Shown here: piece by piece, positions 35,466-45,384 of the stretch
Position numbering within the stretch: the stretch's first letter is position 1
How the letters are laid out: the number at the start of each line of letters is the position of its first letter
Made by a program: the position numbers and the translations under genes
Assembly: GCF_044761665.1 (NCBI RefSeq)
Contig: NZ_JBIWCW010000010.1
Span: 1-64,000, forward strand
Source of the DNA: Peribacillus sp044761665
GTDB lineage: Bacteria > Bacillota > Bacilli > Bacillales > DSM-1321
Direction of reading: 5' to 3'
DNA: 64,000 nt
Notes under the pieces: model-generated
What the model was told of the DNA's origin: nothing
What the model saw: the letters and a program-made list of their open reading frames with translations, nothing else
The model's database searches: none

Positions 35466-35960
35466 ATGAAAAGTGAAGAACTTATCGGTGAATTTCAAGA
35501 ATTAGCTATTACTGCAGACGAATCAGAGTTACGTGTATTATCAGGAATTATTTCCAGCTTACAGACCAAAAGAAAGAAAAAAAGATATTCCTATATCTCA
35601 AATTTACTGCAGCTAAATAAACAAGTTATCTCCGATGGCACCACCCTTTCGATGTTGATGCCTATCACGCCTTTAGTGCATAATGAATTGAATATTACCC
35701 ATGGAGGAGTAATTGCCACTTTAATAGACACGGCTATGGGGACCCTTGCCAGTTCATCGGTCCCAGAGGGCTATGCTACAGTGACAACTGACATTCAGGT
35801 GCGATATGTTAAACCTGCTATAGGTGAACAATTGACATGTACATGTAACCTTATACATAAAGGCAGTAAGACCATAATTCTTGAAGGAAAGGTATACCGA
35901 GATGACGGATTACTTTGTGCTGTGTCCACCGGTAGCTTTTTCATAGTAAAAATGAACTGA
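35466..35960 (+). CDS. PaaI-family hotdog-fold thioesterase
   Basis: A 164-residue hotdog protein with the PaaI signature HGGVIATLIDTAMGTLASS (about 79-97), containing the catalytic-type His-Gly-Gly and Asp, and YVKPAIGEQLTC later on. It should hydrolyse acyl-CoA thioesters; the substrate is unknown. A ~50-residue N-terminal helical extension precedes the domain. It is transcribed against its neighbours and ends at a shared hairpin with ylbC. Confidence 0.85.
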   Translation: MKSEELIGEFQELAITADESELRVLSGIISSLQTKRKKKRYSYISNLLQLNKQVISDGTTLSMLMPITPLVHNELNITHGGVIATLIDTAMGTLASSSVPEGYATVTTDIQVRYVKPAIGEQLTCTCNLIHKGSKTIILEGKVYRDDGLLCAVSTGSFFIVKMN

Positions 35961-35968
35961 ATATAAAT

Positions 35969-35997
35969 TAAACGGAGTCCCAAAAGGATCCGTTTTA
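35969..35997. terminator. Shared terminator of the thioesterase gene and ylbC
   Basis: The hairpin AAACGGAGTCC.../...GGATCCGTTTTATTTTT lies between the convergent stop codons; the stem is imperfect. Confidence 0.6.
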
Positions 35998-37092
35998 TTT
36001 TTTCTGAATGAAGTTCTGAGTATAAAACTTTTTATACACCCCTACACCTAAATCAGAAAACTCTTCACTTAAAATCGTTTCCCGGTGGCCTTCGCTGTTC
36101 AGCCAGCCTTCCATCACCGCTACGGCATCTACATAATTCGCTGCAATATTTTCACCAGCAACACTATACTGAACTTTCCCGGCTTTTAAGCGGTCATCTA
36201 AATCCCCTTTTGTCTCAGAGAATTGAGTTTCTTCCTGTGTGCCTTTCATCTTTTGGCTATTAAGAAAAGCAACCTCAGCTGTAGAATCATCCCAACCTAA
36301 TGGCTTCAAATCAAATCTGCTACGTACGATATTCGTGATATCGAAGATTTGTTGCTCATTGCCTTCTCTCACTTTGTTCCATTCCTCTTCTGAAAGATTC
36401 TTAACAGGTACCAGTGTACCATGATAGGTCAGCTCATAAGGTTGCTGTTTTAAAAGAGTAGAATTATTCAAAAACCGGACACTTGAAACGGTTCCTGTAA
36501 ACTTATCTAAATATAATTGAACATGAATGTCCCCAAGTTCTATTAATGGTCTCATATTCATATCTTCTTCCGATAATTCGAAACGATAGGTACTATCACC
36601 AGCCTCTATATCAACAGTTGGCTCCACATACAGGCTAGAATAGATGGCATCAATAGATTGTCCAATTTTAAATGGGGCTACGTTAACTTTATCCCCAATG
36701 CCATATGCCGATACGACTTTACCATTTTCCATCGCCAATTGAAAATAATCATTATAATCTTTATTATATATCCACCAGTCATACCCGTAGGCAGACATAT
36801 CGATTCGATTGGGCTCGCCAAACTCCTTTTTGATCTCTTTCATATTCTTCCCAATCGTATTCGCTAATCCTTCTTTTGCAATCATTTCATCTTTCGCTGA
36901 GGATGAACTCCTTTCATTTATAGTATCGTTTGGATTAACTTCCTTGTTCCCATCTATGAGAGGGTTCCACTTTTCTTCCAGACCGATATTCGTATAAATG
37001 CCGATTATGAAAAAAACAACAATTAACAGCAGTACCTTGCCTAACCTGCGCAGAGGAACACACCCTCTCTCTATGCTTATGTATCGTATCAT
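35995..37092 (-). CDS. ylbC: CAP-superfamily protein YlbC
   Basis: A 365-residue secreted or membrane-anchored protein: an N-terminal hydrophobic segment (about 19-39), a central CAP-associated domain (about 75-220) and a C-terminal CAP/SCP domain (about 245-360) with AGENIAANY and GWLNSEGHRETILS. CAP domains have varied extracytoplasmic roles and no single activity. Position between the thioesterase and yugN-like genes matches the ylbC block; the CBS-domain gene ylbB of B. subtilis is absent. Confidence 0.88.
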   Translation of the reverse strand: MIRYISIERGCVPLRRLGKVLLLIVVFFIIGIYTNIGLEEKWNPLIDGNKEVNPNDTINERSSSSAKDEMIAKEGLANTIGKNMKEIKKEFGEPNRIDMSAYGYDWWIYNKDYNDYFQLAMENGKVVSAYGIGDKVNVAPFKIGQSIDAIYSSLYVEPTVDIEAGDSTYRFELSEEDMNMRPLIELGDIHVQLYLDKFTGTVSSVRFLNNSTLLKQQPYELTYHGTLVPVKNLSEEEWNKVREGNEQQIFDITNIVRSRFDLKPLGWDDSTAEVAFLNSQKMKGTQEETQFSETKGDLDDRLKAGKVQYSVAGENIAANYVDAVAVMEGWLNSEGHRETILSEEFSDLGVGVYKKFYTQNFIQKK

Positions 37093-37367
37093 TTTAGCTT
37101 TCTTTCCTGATTATATCATTGTTCAAATAAAATTTTCTATTTTTACAAGTGAATACAACATGTTTTATTTTTAAAAAATGGAAATTTTGCGAATCATGAA
37201 AATACCATGGTGAGCTCATTGCAACTTCCACCATTTCATACTATTATAAAATATAGGATAAAATGGTATATTATAAATATGCTTGGGGAATTTTCTTTAG
37301 CTATACTACATATTATTTTCCTTGTATGTCATTTCATTCTCAAATGCAAAAATAGGAGGTACTACTC

Positions 37368-37730
37368 GTGAAATTTGAAAGCTTTGGAATCGAGAACATC
37401 ACAGCCGACTTGAACCGATTAGATGACCTAATGCCAGAATACGGTTTAATACGTGCCGAACAATGGGATTACGAAAGAGTTAGTTACGATCGTAAATTCG
37501 AATTGAGAGAAGGCACGTATTACCTGCGTATACTTGGATATGCAATTGAAGGGGATGTTGGTGCTCATAGGGCAACTATGAAACTGATGGTCCCACTTTT
37601 AGGAAAACACTACTACCCACATGGTATAGAATATGGAGAAGGAGAATTCTTCCCCCCTTCATTAGTGAAACAGTGTGAAAAAATCCTTTCCCAGGTCAAA
37701 GAAGAACTTACGCAATTTAACGGACTGTAA
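37368..37730 (+). CDS. ylbA: YugN-like family protein (YlbA)
   Basis: A 120-residue protein of the YugN-like family of bacilli, function unknown. It has EQWDYERVSYDRKFELREGT (about 36-55) and LMVPLLGKHYYPHGIEYG near 89. The start is GTG preceded by AGGAGGT. It is convergent with the DUF420 gene and ends near a strong bidirectional terminator. Confidence 0.85.
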   Translation: MKFESFGIENITADLNRLDDLMPEYGLIRAEQWDYERVSYDRKFELREGTYYLRILGYAIEGDVGAHRATMKLMVPLLGKHYYPHGIEYGEGEFFPPSLVKQCEKILSQVKEELTQFNGL

Positions 37731-37788
37731 AACTGAAAATGAGCATAAGAAAAGGGGAATTATCTATACTCCCCCCTCTTTCTTGTAT

Positions 37789-37827
37789 AAAATAAAGCCT
37801 GATGCTTTTCACATCAGGCTTTATTTT
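37789..37827. terminator. Bidirectional terminator between ylbA and ctaM
   Basis: Perfect 16-bp arms AAAATAAAGCCTGATG/CATCAGGCTTTATTTT flank a seven-base loop between the convergent stop codons. Confidence 0.92.
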
Positions 37828-37833
37828 ATAGTA

Positions 37834-38295
37834 TTACGTTCCAAGAATTGCTTTTATCAACGATGTCGTCTCTCCACCATGATAAATGACATAAAGTAGA
37901 AGATATACAGCCAAACCGGTGATTCCTGTGAAAAACCAGATTACACTAGTCGTAGGGCCAATTTTTCTATGAATGGCATATTTACCTTTTAAACCAGTCG
38001 TCAACATAATGATCCCCATTACTGCTCCTACAGTGGCAAGCGTGATATGGAAAATCAAAAAGATTGTGTAATAAATTTCAATATCCTTCGGTCCTCCGAA
38101 AGACGTGTTGCCTACAAAAACCGTACGTGAAAGATAGATAGTGAAGAAAATGATTGCAAAGATTGCTGCCACTATCATGGTCTTCTTATGGGTCTCTGTT
38201 CTGCGCTGTTTAATTTGATACCAGCCTATTGCAACAGTGATTGAACTTAATACAATGAATGCAGTACTTATTGTTGGAAGAATTGGTAAAGACAT
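37834..38295 (-). CDS. ctaM: DUF420 membrane protein (CtaM/YozB-like)
   Basis: A 153-residue protein with four to five membrane segments (about 7-27, 41-61, 79-99, 121-143), matching DUF420. CtaM of Staphylococcus aureus is needed to mature heme A-containing oxidases, and B. subtilis YozB is its homologue. The conserved His in FHITLATVGAVMG (near 81) and KYAIHRKIG near 110 may bind heme. It sits just past the oxidase genes, fitting that role, though on a separate transcript from ctaG. Confidence 0.85.
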   Translation of the reverse strand: MSLPILPTISTAFIVLSSITVAIGWYQIKQRRTETHKKTMIVAAIFAIIFFTIYLSRTVFVGNTSFGGPKDIEIYYTIFLIFHITLATVGAVMGIIMLTTGLKGKYAIHRKIGPTTSVIWFFTGITGLAVYLLLYVIYHGGETTSLIKAILGT

Positions 38296-38538
38296 AAGAT
38301 GTAGTCCTCTCTATATTTATTAATCAACTATTATTCTATAAGAGGTAATCGTAAAATACAATACAAGCAAGCAAACGTAACAGAATGCTCACTTTTAACG
38401 AAAAGCCAAGTCATATGTCTAGCCTTTCCTGCCGATTCATGTTTTGTACATGAATTTTTTAAGGATTGGTAAGAACTCAACAAATCTTAGGAAAAACTTG
38501 CCCACTGTTAGACAAGCTTTTTACCCTTTCACGCAAGA

Positions 38539-39441
38539 CTATTTTACGGTCTGTAATTCCGATGGAATAGGGTCGATATCACTTCCACCGCCATTCTCCT
38601 TTTTGAACCATGCAAAGAATATGACGCCTAAAACATAGCCTAAAACAATTTCTTGAATGACTTTCATAAGTACTCCGCCAAGTTGTTGGTCTTCCAGTAA
38701 AGGCAATCCATTAAACATTTCCGGACCACTTAGCGTCAATCCTGATAAAGCTGTGGCAGGTACACAAAGCTGCATAGCACTAGCCCAAGATTCGGCATTG
38801 GTAAATGTATCATACATTGGCGAATCCGCAAAAATGATCAACGCACATGCAGGAGTCATTAAAATGCCACTTCCGAAAATATAGGCTACTTTTTTAACAC
38901 CAGAAAGGCTTTCATGTTCTGGAAGCTGATTAACTAAAGGAAACCACATTAAAACTGCTGTCGTGAATAAAATCACCGTATAGCCTGCGTGGACCAGCAT
39001 GCCAGTTTTAATAAAGTCAAAAACTAAGGGAATATGATACAACGAGAAAAGGACATTAAATAGCATAAGCGCAAAGAGCGGCTTCGTGAAGAATTGAAAC
39101 AGTGACTTCACTCCCCTTACATCCAATACTAATCTCCAGACCCATTTAGGTATCGCAATGATAAATAAAGGGGGTATCACCAAGTAAAGCAAAGCCATTT
39201 GAAACATATGTGCACTGAACATGATGTGACTTAACAAATCAATTGGCGAACCTTTAATGACATAAAGAAGGGCCATCGCTAGTAAAAAATAGATTACCTG
39301 TTTCAGGGAAACTGGTGAACTATCCTTGAATTTATACCTAAGCTTCGTCACCATCATGAAATATCCAACGGTTATAAGCACAAGGGCAGTAAAATAAAAT
39401 GGACTCCATAAAGCACGAAAGCCAAAAATATCTATAGACAT
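38539..39441 (-). CDS. ctaG: Cytochrome c oxidase assembly factor CtaG (bacillar type)
   Basis: CtaG of bacilli (caa3_CtaG family, unrelated to the alpha-proteobacterial copper chaperone CtaG) is needed for active caa3 oxidase, likely in CuB insertion. The 300-residue protein has about seven membrane segments, with HIMFSAHMFQMAL near 72 supplying conserved His and Met. It ends the cta run after a terminator behind ctaF. Confidence 0.93.
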   Translation of the reverse strand: MSIDIFGFRALWSPFYFTALVLITVGYFMMVTKLRYKFKDSSPVSLKQVIYFLLAMALLYVIKGSPIDLLSHIMFSAHMFQMALLYLVIPPLFIIAIPKWVWRLVLDVRGVKSLFQFFTKPLFALMLFNVLFSLYHIPLVFDFIKTGMLVHAGYTVILFTTAVLMWFPLVNQLPEHESLSGVKKVAYIFGSGILMTPACALIIFADSPMYDTFTNAESWASAMQLCVPATALSGLTLSGPEMFNGLPLLEDQQLGGVLMKVIQEIVLGYVLGVIFFAWFKKENGGGSDIDPIPSELQTVK

Positions 39442-39565
39442 ACAATCACCTCGTTCGCATACTTTTATTCCATTCCTATCCTTCTATTATACCTAAAATC
39501 AGACATAGTAACAAATATAGATAAAGTTGGTTTTTATTAGTAAATACTAATGCTACATAGAGAAA

Positions 39566-39597
39566 AACCGGCTATTAATGAAAATAGCCGGTTCCTT
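39566..39597 (-). terminator. ctaCDEF terminator
   Basis: The hairpin AACCGGCTAT/ATAGCCGGTT lies just after the ctaF stop. Partial read-through into ctaG is possible. Confidence 0.82.
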
Positions 39598-39602
39598 TCA
39601 GG

Positions 39603-39938
39603 TCATATCCAGACAATTGTTATAAAAGCTAGTACTGTGATCAAACCGACAGCAAGCCCAGAAAAGAGAAACAATGTGACAGTGCCATGGCCTTTATGCT
39701 TCATATGCATAAAATAATAAAGTTGAAAAATGACTTGTACGACCGCTAGCAGCAAAATGACTGGTTTAATGAACCAATGTGAAAATCCTTCGATGCCTAC
39801 AGCGGCAAATGCTACTAAGGTTAGAAAAATCATAAGTGTAAAAGTAATTACTTGATGCTTCATCTCTTCAGCATTTTTCTTTCGACGATATTTTAAATCG
39901 ACATTCGGGTTTGCTGAATTTGACTGTTCATTCGCCAT
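39603..39938 (-). CDS. ctaF: Cytochrome c oxidase subunit IVB
   Basis: A 111-residue membrane protein with three hydrophobic segments (about 30-50, 55-75, 88-108), the small fourth subunit of bacillar caa3 oxidase. The loop HMKHKGHGTV near 77 is typical. It begins four bases after ctaE ends, in the ctaCDEF operon. Confidence 0.93.
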   Translation of the reverse strand: MANEQSNSANPNVDLKYRRKKNAEEMKHQVITFTLMIFLTLVAFAAVGIEGFSHWFIKPVILLLAVVQVIFQLYYFMHMKHKGHGTVTLFLFSGLAVGLITVLAFITIVWI

Positions 39939-39941
39939 CAG

Positions 39942-40571
39942 TTATCCCACCATTCCCATTAAATATACGACTGTAAAGATAAATACCCAAACTACGTCAA
40001 TGAAATGCCAGTAAAGACTGGCTACATAAAATTTAGGGGCGTTATATAAAGTCAAACCCCTTTTCGCATTTCGTAGCATCAGTGATATGAACCACATCAA
40101 ACCGAAGGCAACATGACCTCCATGGAATCCGACTAACGTATAGAACGCCGAACCGAAAGCACTACTAGTAAATGTGTGCTTATATTCATGAACATAATGG
40201 TTAAATTCATAAATCTCCAGACCTAGGAAACCCAAACCAAGGAATACAGTAATAAGAATCCATGCCTGCATTTGTTTAAAATGGTTATTTTTCATGTGAT
40301 ACATTGCATACACGCTTGTTAATGAACTGGTCAGTAACAACATGGTAGCAACAAAAGTAAGAGGCAATTCGAATAAGTCTTTTGCTAAGGCTGCATTTTC
40401 ATTAGGAACTTTATCCTTTAATGCTAGGTACGTAGCAAATAGTGAAGCGAATAATACTGTCTCTCCGCCAAGAAACAACCAGAATCCTAAATATTTATTT
40501 TTACCTTCTAAAGTCGCTTTCTCAGGAGAAGCAGGCCAAGTAGCATCCGTGAATTTTTCATCTGCTTGCAT
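39942..40571 (-). CDS. ctaE: Cytochrome c oxidase subunit III
   Basis: Subunit III stabilises the oxidase core. The 209-residue protein is the short five-helix form usual in bacilli, with the conserved Glu in FLGGETVLFASLF (about 33-45) and the block GFHGGHVAFGL near 148. Its ATG shares one base with the ctaD stop (TAATG), so translation is coupled. Confidence 0.96.
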   Translation of the reverse strand: MQADEKFTDATWPASPEKATLEGKNKYLGFWLFLGGETVLFASLFATYLALKDKVPNENAALAKDLFELPLTFVATMLLLTSSLTSVYAMYHMKNNHFKQMQAWILITVFLGLGFLGLEIYEFNHYVHEYKHTFTSSAFGSAFYTLVGFHGGHVAFGLMWFISLMLRNAKRGLTLYNAPKFYVASLYWHFIDVVWVFIFTVVYLMGMVG

Positions 40572-42442
40572 TATGCCTTAACCTCCTTATCATCATCGTC
40601 CATAAGGTCTTCTTTATGAATATGATATCCATGGTCGTCTTTGACAGAACGTATGAACATGGAACCAAATGTAATCAAAAGGCCAACAATAATTACAGGA
40701 AGTGTCCAATTTTTATCATCCATATTATATAAAGCACCGAATGCGGCTACGAATAAACCGAATGAAATAATTACAGGAAGGATTGAATTATTAGGCATAT
40801 GAATATCACCAAGTGGCTCTGCTGGCGTCATTTCCTTTTTACCTTCCATTTTCTCAACCCAATAAGGGTCCAAACCGCGAACAAGCGGAAGTTGCTTGAA
40901 ATTGTAGAATGGTGGTGGTGATGGAATGGACCATTCAAGAGTACGGCCATCTCCCCAAGGATCATTGCCGACTTTTACATTTTTAACAGACGTTATGATA
41001 ACGTTGATGACTAGTATAATGACAGCAAACGCCATTAAGAAAGCCCCCACTGTACTTATCATATTTCCTGTATTGAGACCTTGATTATCTAAGAAGGTGA
41101 ATACCCGACGCGGCATACCCATCAATCCTAAGAAATGTTGAATGAAGAAAGTTAAATGGAAACCAATCAAGAAAGTCCAGAAAGTGATTTTTCCTAATCC
41201 TTCATTTAACATCGTTCCAAACATCTTCGGCCAATAGAACGTGATCCCGGCCAATAAACCTAATACCACTCCACCCACAATTACATAGTGAAAATGGGCA
41301 ACAACGAAATAGCTGTCATGAAACTGATAATCAGCAGGAGCGACGGCATTCATGATACCCGTCACGCCACCCATCGTGAAGGATGGAATGAAGGCAACGG
41401 CATATAGCATCGGCACCGTGAATTTCACACTTCCGCCCCACATCGTGAAGATCCAGTTAAAAATCTTAATACCTGTTGGAACGGCAATCGCCATTGTTGC
41501 AACTGCAAAGATTGCATTGGCAATTGGTCCTAACCCAGTTGTAAACATATGATGGGCCCATACCATGAAGCCCAAGAATCCGATTAACACGGTTGCAAAT
41601 ACCATCGAAGAGTAACCGAATAATCTTTTTCTCGAAAATGTTGCAAAAACTTCCGAGAAAATACCGAAAGCCGGTAGAATTAAAATATATACTTCCGGGT
41701 GACCGAATATCCAGAATAAATGCTCCCAAATAATCGTATTACCCCCGGCTGCTACATCGAAGAAATTAGCTCCGAACATCCGGTCGAACATCATTAATAC
41801 AAGCCCTACAGTAAGAGGAGGGAACGCAAATAATATTAAAGCAGAAACAACGAAGGTTGACCATGTAAATAGCGGCATACGCATGTATGTCATTCCTGGC
41901 GTACGCATATTGATAATGGTCACAAGGAAGTTAATCCCTGCAATTAAGGTTCCCAAACCTGATATCTGTAATCCCAGTACATAAAAATCAATACCATGCC
42001 CCTCAGAGTGAAGGGATAATGACGCATATGAAGTCCATCCAGCATCAGGAGCTCCACCTAAAAACCATGAAAGGTTCAGGAAGATACCCCCAAAGAAAAA
42101 TAACCAAAAACCTAATGAATTTAAAAATGGGAAAGCAACGTCGCGTGCGCCTATTTGCAGAGGCACAACGGCATTCATTACAGCAAATACCAACGGCATG
42201 GCCGCCAGGAAAATCATCGTCGTGCCGTGCATGGTCAATATTTCGTTATAAAATCCGGCACTTACAAAATCATTATTCGGAATCGCCAGCTGGATACGGA
42301 TGAACATCGCTTCCAAACCGCCGATCACAAAGAATAATCCGCCAGCAATTAGATATAAAATGGCGATTTTCTTATGGTCTACCGTTGTTAAGTAATCCCA
42401 GATCGTAGCGCCAAATCCTTTTTTATTAGCGTGCGTACTCAC
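40571..42442 (-). CDS. ctaD: Cytochrome c oxidase subunit I
   Basis: Subunit I holds low-spin heme and the heme-CuB centre where O2 is reduced. The 623-residue protein has 12 core membrane helices plus the extra C-terminal ones of the bacillar caa3 type, with HGTTMIF (near 71) supplying a heme ligand, FGHPEVYILILP (near 250; the CuB His-Tyr crosslink), AHHMFTTGL (near 298) and HFHYVIVGG (near 382). Translation starts at GTG with AAGGAGGTT upstream. It follows ctaC by 24 bp. Confidence 0.97.
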   Translation of the reverse strand: MSTHANKKGFGATIWDYLTTVDHKKIAILYLIAGGLFFVIGGLEAMFIRIQLAIPNNDFVSAGFYNEILTMHGTTMIFLAAMPLVFAVMNAVVPLQIGARDVAFPFLNSLGFWLFFFGGIFLNLSWFLGGAPDAGWTSYASLSLHSEGHGIDFYVLGLQISGLGTLIAGINFLVTIINMRTPGMTYMRMPLFTWSTFVVSALILFAFPPLTVGLVLMMFDRMFGANFFDVAAGGNTIIWEHLFWIFGHPEVYILILPAFGIFSEVFATFSRKRLFGYSSMVFATVLIGFLGFMVWAHHMFTTGLGPIANAIFAVATMAIAVPTGIKIFNWIFTMWGGSVKFTVPMLYAVAFIPSFTMGGVTGIMNAVAPADYQFHDSYFVVAHFHYVIVGGVVLGLLAGITFYWPKMFGTMLNEGLGKITFWTFLIGFHLTFFIQHFLGLMGMPRRVFTFLDNQGLNTGNMISTVGAFLMAFAVIILVINVIITSVKNVKVGNDPWGDGRTLEWSIPSPPPFYNFKQLPLVRGLDPYWVEKMEGKKEMTPAEPLGDIHMPNNSILPVIISFGLFVAAFGALYNMDDKNWTLPVIIVGLLITFGSMFIRSVKDDHGYHIHKEDLMDDDDKEVKA

Positions 42443-42466
42443 GATTTAACCTCCTTAATCAATGTT

Positions 42467-43549
42467 CTATTTTTCTTCCACCTTAAGCTCTAAAAGATAA
42501 GCTGTCAGTGCATTAATTTCTGAATCAGAAAGCTCACCGTAAGTACCGGTCATCGTGTTACCCGGCTTATACTTCTCAGGATCTTTGATCCATTTCTTCA
42601 CATTTTCTTCAGTGTGGTCCAATACTCCCGCTACCCGTTCACGTTCACCAAAAGTAGACAAGTTGGGAGCTTGACGAGCCGCTTCGGGTCTACTGTCATT
42701 AGGTGTAACCGCATGACAACCGATACAGCTTTTATTAAAGACTTCTTCCCCCTGCTTAGCAACATCCCCACTTACCACAGGTGCTTTTGCAGTCTTCATG
42801 TCTTTAGTCCATGTTTCAAAGTCAGCCTTTGATTTCGTAACGACTTTAAAATCCATTAATGCATGGGAAGGTCCGCAAAGCTCAGCACATTTCCCATAGA
42901 ACAAGTCTTTTGAATTTTCAGCTTTTTTTCCATCGAATTCTAAGAAAAACGAGTTGACTCCTTCAGTGTTTGTATCCATCTTTCCTCCGGCAGCCGGAAT
43001 CCAAAATGAATGTTTGACATCTGAAGCGGTCAAGTTGAAATAAACTTTCTGATCAGTTGGGACGACTAAATCCTGGCTTGTTATCACGCCAAGGTCTGGA
43101 TACTCGAACTCCCACCAATAAAGGTTCGCCCTAACATTGACTACCAAAGCGTCCTTCGTTTTTCCATCCTTATCTTTTTTATCCATTGCGCTTGTGTCAT
43201 CCAAGTCAAAAGTGGTGACAACAGTCGGAACAGCTAGAACAATTAAAAGAAGGATAGGAATAACAGTCCAGATAATTTCAAGTTTGTGACTTCCTTCAAT
43301 TTGTTTCGGTATTGTCTCGTCGCCCTTTTTTCGGCGGAAGCGCAGCAAAACTACAACGAACAAAATAACTACTACAATAATTACCAGTACCATGATTAAT
43401 GTACTCAACATCAGTAAGTCAAACTGTGTTTGCGCAACATCGCCAGCTGGCTTCAGCGTGGATAGAAATGGTTCACCGCAGCCCGAAAGGACAAGTCCTA
43501 CTATACCCAGCAAAGCAATCAGGCGCCATTTGTGCAACCTTTTTTTCAT
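42467..43549 (-). CDS. ctaC: Cytochrome c oxidase subunit II with fused cytochrome c domain
   Basis: Subunit II receives electrons through CuA. The 360-residue protein has a lipobox-like LSGC (Cys24), two membrane helices (about 45-70 and 88-112), a CuA domain with CAELCGPSHALM (near 221), and a C-terminal cytochrome c domain with CIGCH (near 275) and a Met ligand near 330. The fused heme c domain makes the enzyme a caa3 oxidase. It is the first gene of ctaCDEF. Confidence 0.97.
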   Translation of the reverse strand: MKKRLHKWRLIALLGIVGLVLSGCGEPFLSTLKPAGDVAQTQFDLLMLSTLIMVLVIIVVVILFVVVLLRFRRKKGDETIPKQIEGSHKLEIIWTVIPILLLIVLAVPTVVTTFDLDDTSAMDKKDKDGKTKDALVVNVRANLYWWEFEYPDLGVITSQDLVVPTDQKVYFNLTASDVKHSFWIPAAGGKMDTNTEGVNSFFLEFDGKKAENSKDLFYGKCAELCGPSHALMDFKVVTKSKADFETWTKDMKTAKAPVVSGDVAKQGEEVFNKSCIGCHAVTPNDSRPEAARQAPNLSTFGERERVAGVLDHTEENVKKWIKDPEKYKPGNTMTGTYGELSDSEINALTAYLLELKVEEK

Positions 43550-43813
43550 AGCTTTAGAAACCCCTCTTTCATCAAAATTTTCTCACAAAAACAAAAATGG
43601 GCGCAATTGCGAATATTCTCTCTATGTCAATTTCTATAAAAGAAAGAATCCCTAGACTAAGGATTTTTTATTGAATAACCAACCGCTCTATTAATGAAGG
43701 AATCTCATGATGTTTTTCTCTGGATAATATGTATGAAATTAATGAACAATTAATTATCGAGTTAGGTGCAGCTCATTCTATAACAAGCTGCGACCATATA
43801 TGTTTTACCTACT

Positions 43814-44752
43814 TTAAATAAGTGTAACTATAACCATCGCTACAAATAATATAGTCATATAATTAAGCGAATATACAAACATGGAAGTGGCCCATTTAAT
43901 GTCATCTTTCTTTTTATACCCCTTCAATCCCAAAATAAGCCAGCCGCTACTTAATAATGTTGCCAAAACGACTAATGGGATACCTAATGGAGTTAAAAAG
44001 AATGGAATGAACATTAAAGTAATAATCCACAATATAATTGATTTTTTTGTCCTTTTAAAACCTTTTACAACAGGGAGCATTGGGATCCCCGCTGCACGGT
44101 ATTCCTCGACCCGCCTCATTGCAAGAGCATAAAAGTGAGGTGGCTGCCATAAGAACATGATTGCGAATAATACCCACGCAATAACATTAAGATTCGGGTC
44201 AATGGCTGCCCATCCAATCAGAGGTGGTACTGCACCCGATATACTACCTATTATCGTATTCGATACAAACCTTCTTTTAAAGACCATTGTGTAGAGGACT
44301 ACATAGGCAAAAACGCCAAATGTTCCGATCAATAGCGTGGTCATATTAGTCAATGCAAGAAAAATAAGGCCTGCAGCAATCAATCCAAAACTTAGAAACA
44401 ATACCTTGGAAGGTTGTGCTTTTCCTGTAACAGTTGGACGGTTTTTTGTTCTTTCCATCAAATGATCGATATCTCGATCATAGTAATTATTGAAACTGCA
44501 AGATCCAGCCATGATTAGAGCCGAGCCTGCAAGAGTATAAAACACTACATTAAGGTTACCGAAAAAGCTAAGTCCCGAAAAGTGAATGGCTAACCACACA
44601 CCAGTAAAAGCTGTGATTATGTTTGAATTGACAATCCCCACTTTAATAAGTGCCAGAAAGTCCTTCCAGGCTGTGGTTTCTGGTATATCCGATTGAAGGG
44701 TGGCTTTACTGTCCTTCAAGACAGCTTCGGACATACCCCTTGTTTCTGACAT
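43814..44752 (-). CDS. ctaB: Heme O synthase (protoheme IX farnesyltransferase)
   Basis: CtaB adds a farnesyl group to heme B to give heme O, which CtaA oxidises to heme A. The 312-residue UbiA-family membrane protein has nine hydrophobic segments, the prenyl-diphosphate motif NNYYDRDIDHLMERT (about 88-102) and the second Asp-rich block of loop 6. ATG follows AAAGGAGGAG. It is divergent from ctaA and 265 bp from ctaC. Confidence 0.96.
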   Translation of the reverse strand: MSETRGMSEAVLKDSKATLQSDIPETTAWKDFLALIKVGIVNSNIITAFTGVWLAIHFSGLSFFGNLNVVFYTLAGSALIMAGSCSFNNYYDRDIDHLMERTKNRPTVTGKAQPSKVLFLSFGLIAAGLIFLALTNMTTLLIGTFGVFAYVVLYTMVFKRRFVSNTIIGSISGAVPPLIGWAAIDPNLNVIAWVLFAIMFLWQPPHFYALAMRRVEEYRAAGIPMLPVVKGFKRTKKSIILWIITLMFIPFFLTPLGIPLVVLATLLSSGWLILGLKGYKKKDDIKWATSMFVYSLNYMTILFVAMVIVTLI

Positions 44753-45384
44753 TTGTTCTCCTCCTTTGAATCATTCACAAACATGCAAAAGTAAAAGGTT
44801 AAACTTAGTACATCCTATAGAACATTATTTCATACTTTTCTATATTTGTAACCAAGGAAGCGCAAACAAAAAGTAAAAAAATTACATATACCCTTTATCA
44901 TTGGGAGCCCTCGGAAGTTCATCAATTCCAAATACTTTATAGGTATACTTAGATAATAGTAAAAATCAGTAAAATATTTCTTCAATATATTAAAACACAT
45001 TTTTGGAAGCTTTTGTGAAATTTTTTCGTATTATTCTTGACCAAATTGTGTCGAGAGCCTTTTAAACGAAAAGTGCAAGTGCATTAAGAAATTCATATGA
45101 AGACACTTTCAACATTCATTATATCAGTATCCTACATTTTACACATCTTTACTCTTTTTTACATTTCCTCCTTCTTATACTTTTAGCAAATTTCGTCATA
45201 TTTTTCAACCGTTACTGTTGCCCTCATATAAAAAACACACTTTTTTCTAACTTGTAAAATCATTCTAATTTGTGTAATATCGAGGAGATTCTACAAATAT
45301 TTATCAAATGCTTTATGATATGATGATAGTAAGTAATTTTATAAAACTAACTGATTTGACTCAAAGAAAAAGGTGGGACTACTT
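44753..45384. other. Divergent ctaB/ctaA control region
   Basis: About 630 bp without genes. In B. subtilis the ctaA-ctaB region is controlled by ResD. A TTTTGTGAAATTTTTTC stretch at 45011-45027 resembles the TTTGTGAAT-type ResD sites. I see no convincing -35/-10 pair. Confidence 0.55.
45011..45027 (+). promoter_or_regulatory. Candidate ResD site
   Basis: The sequence TTTTGTGAAATTTTTTC resembles ResD-binding elements (TTTGTGAAT-like). It lies in the middle of the ctaA/ctaB region. Weak match, inference from synteny. Confidence 0.25.
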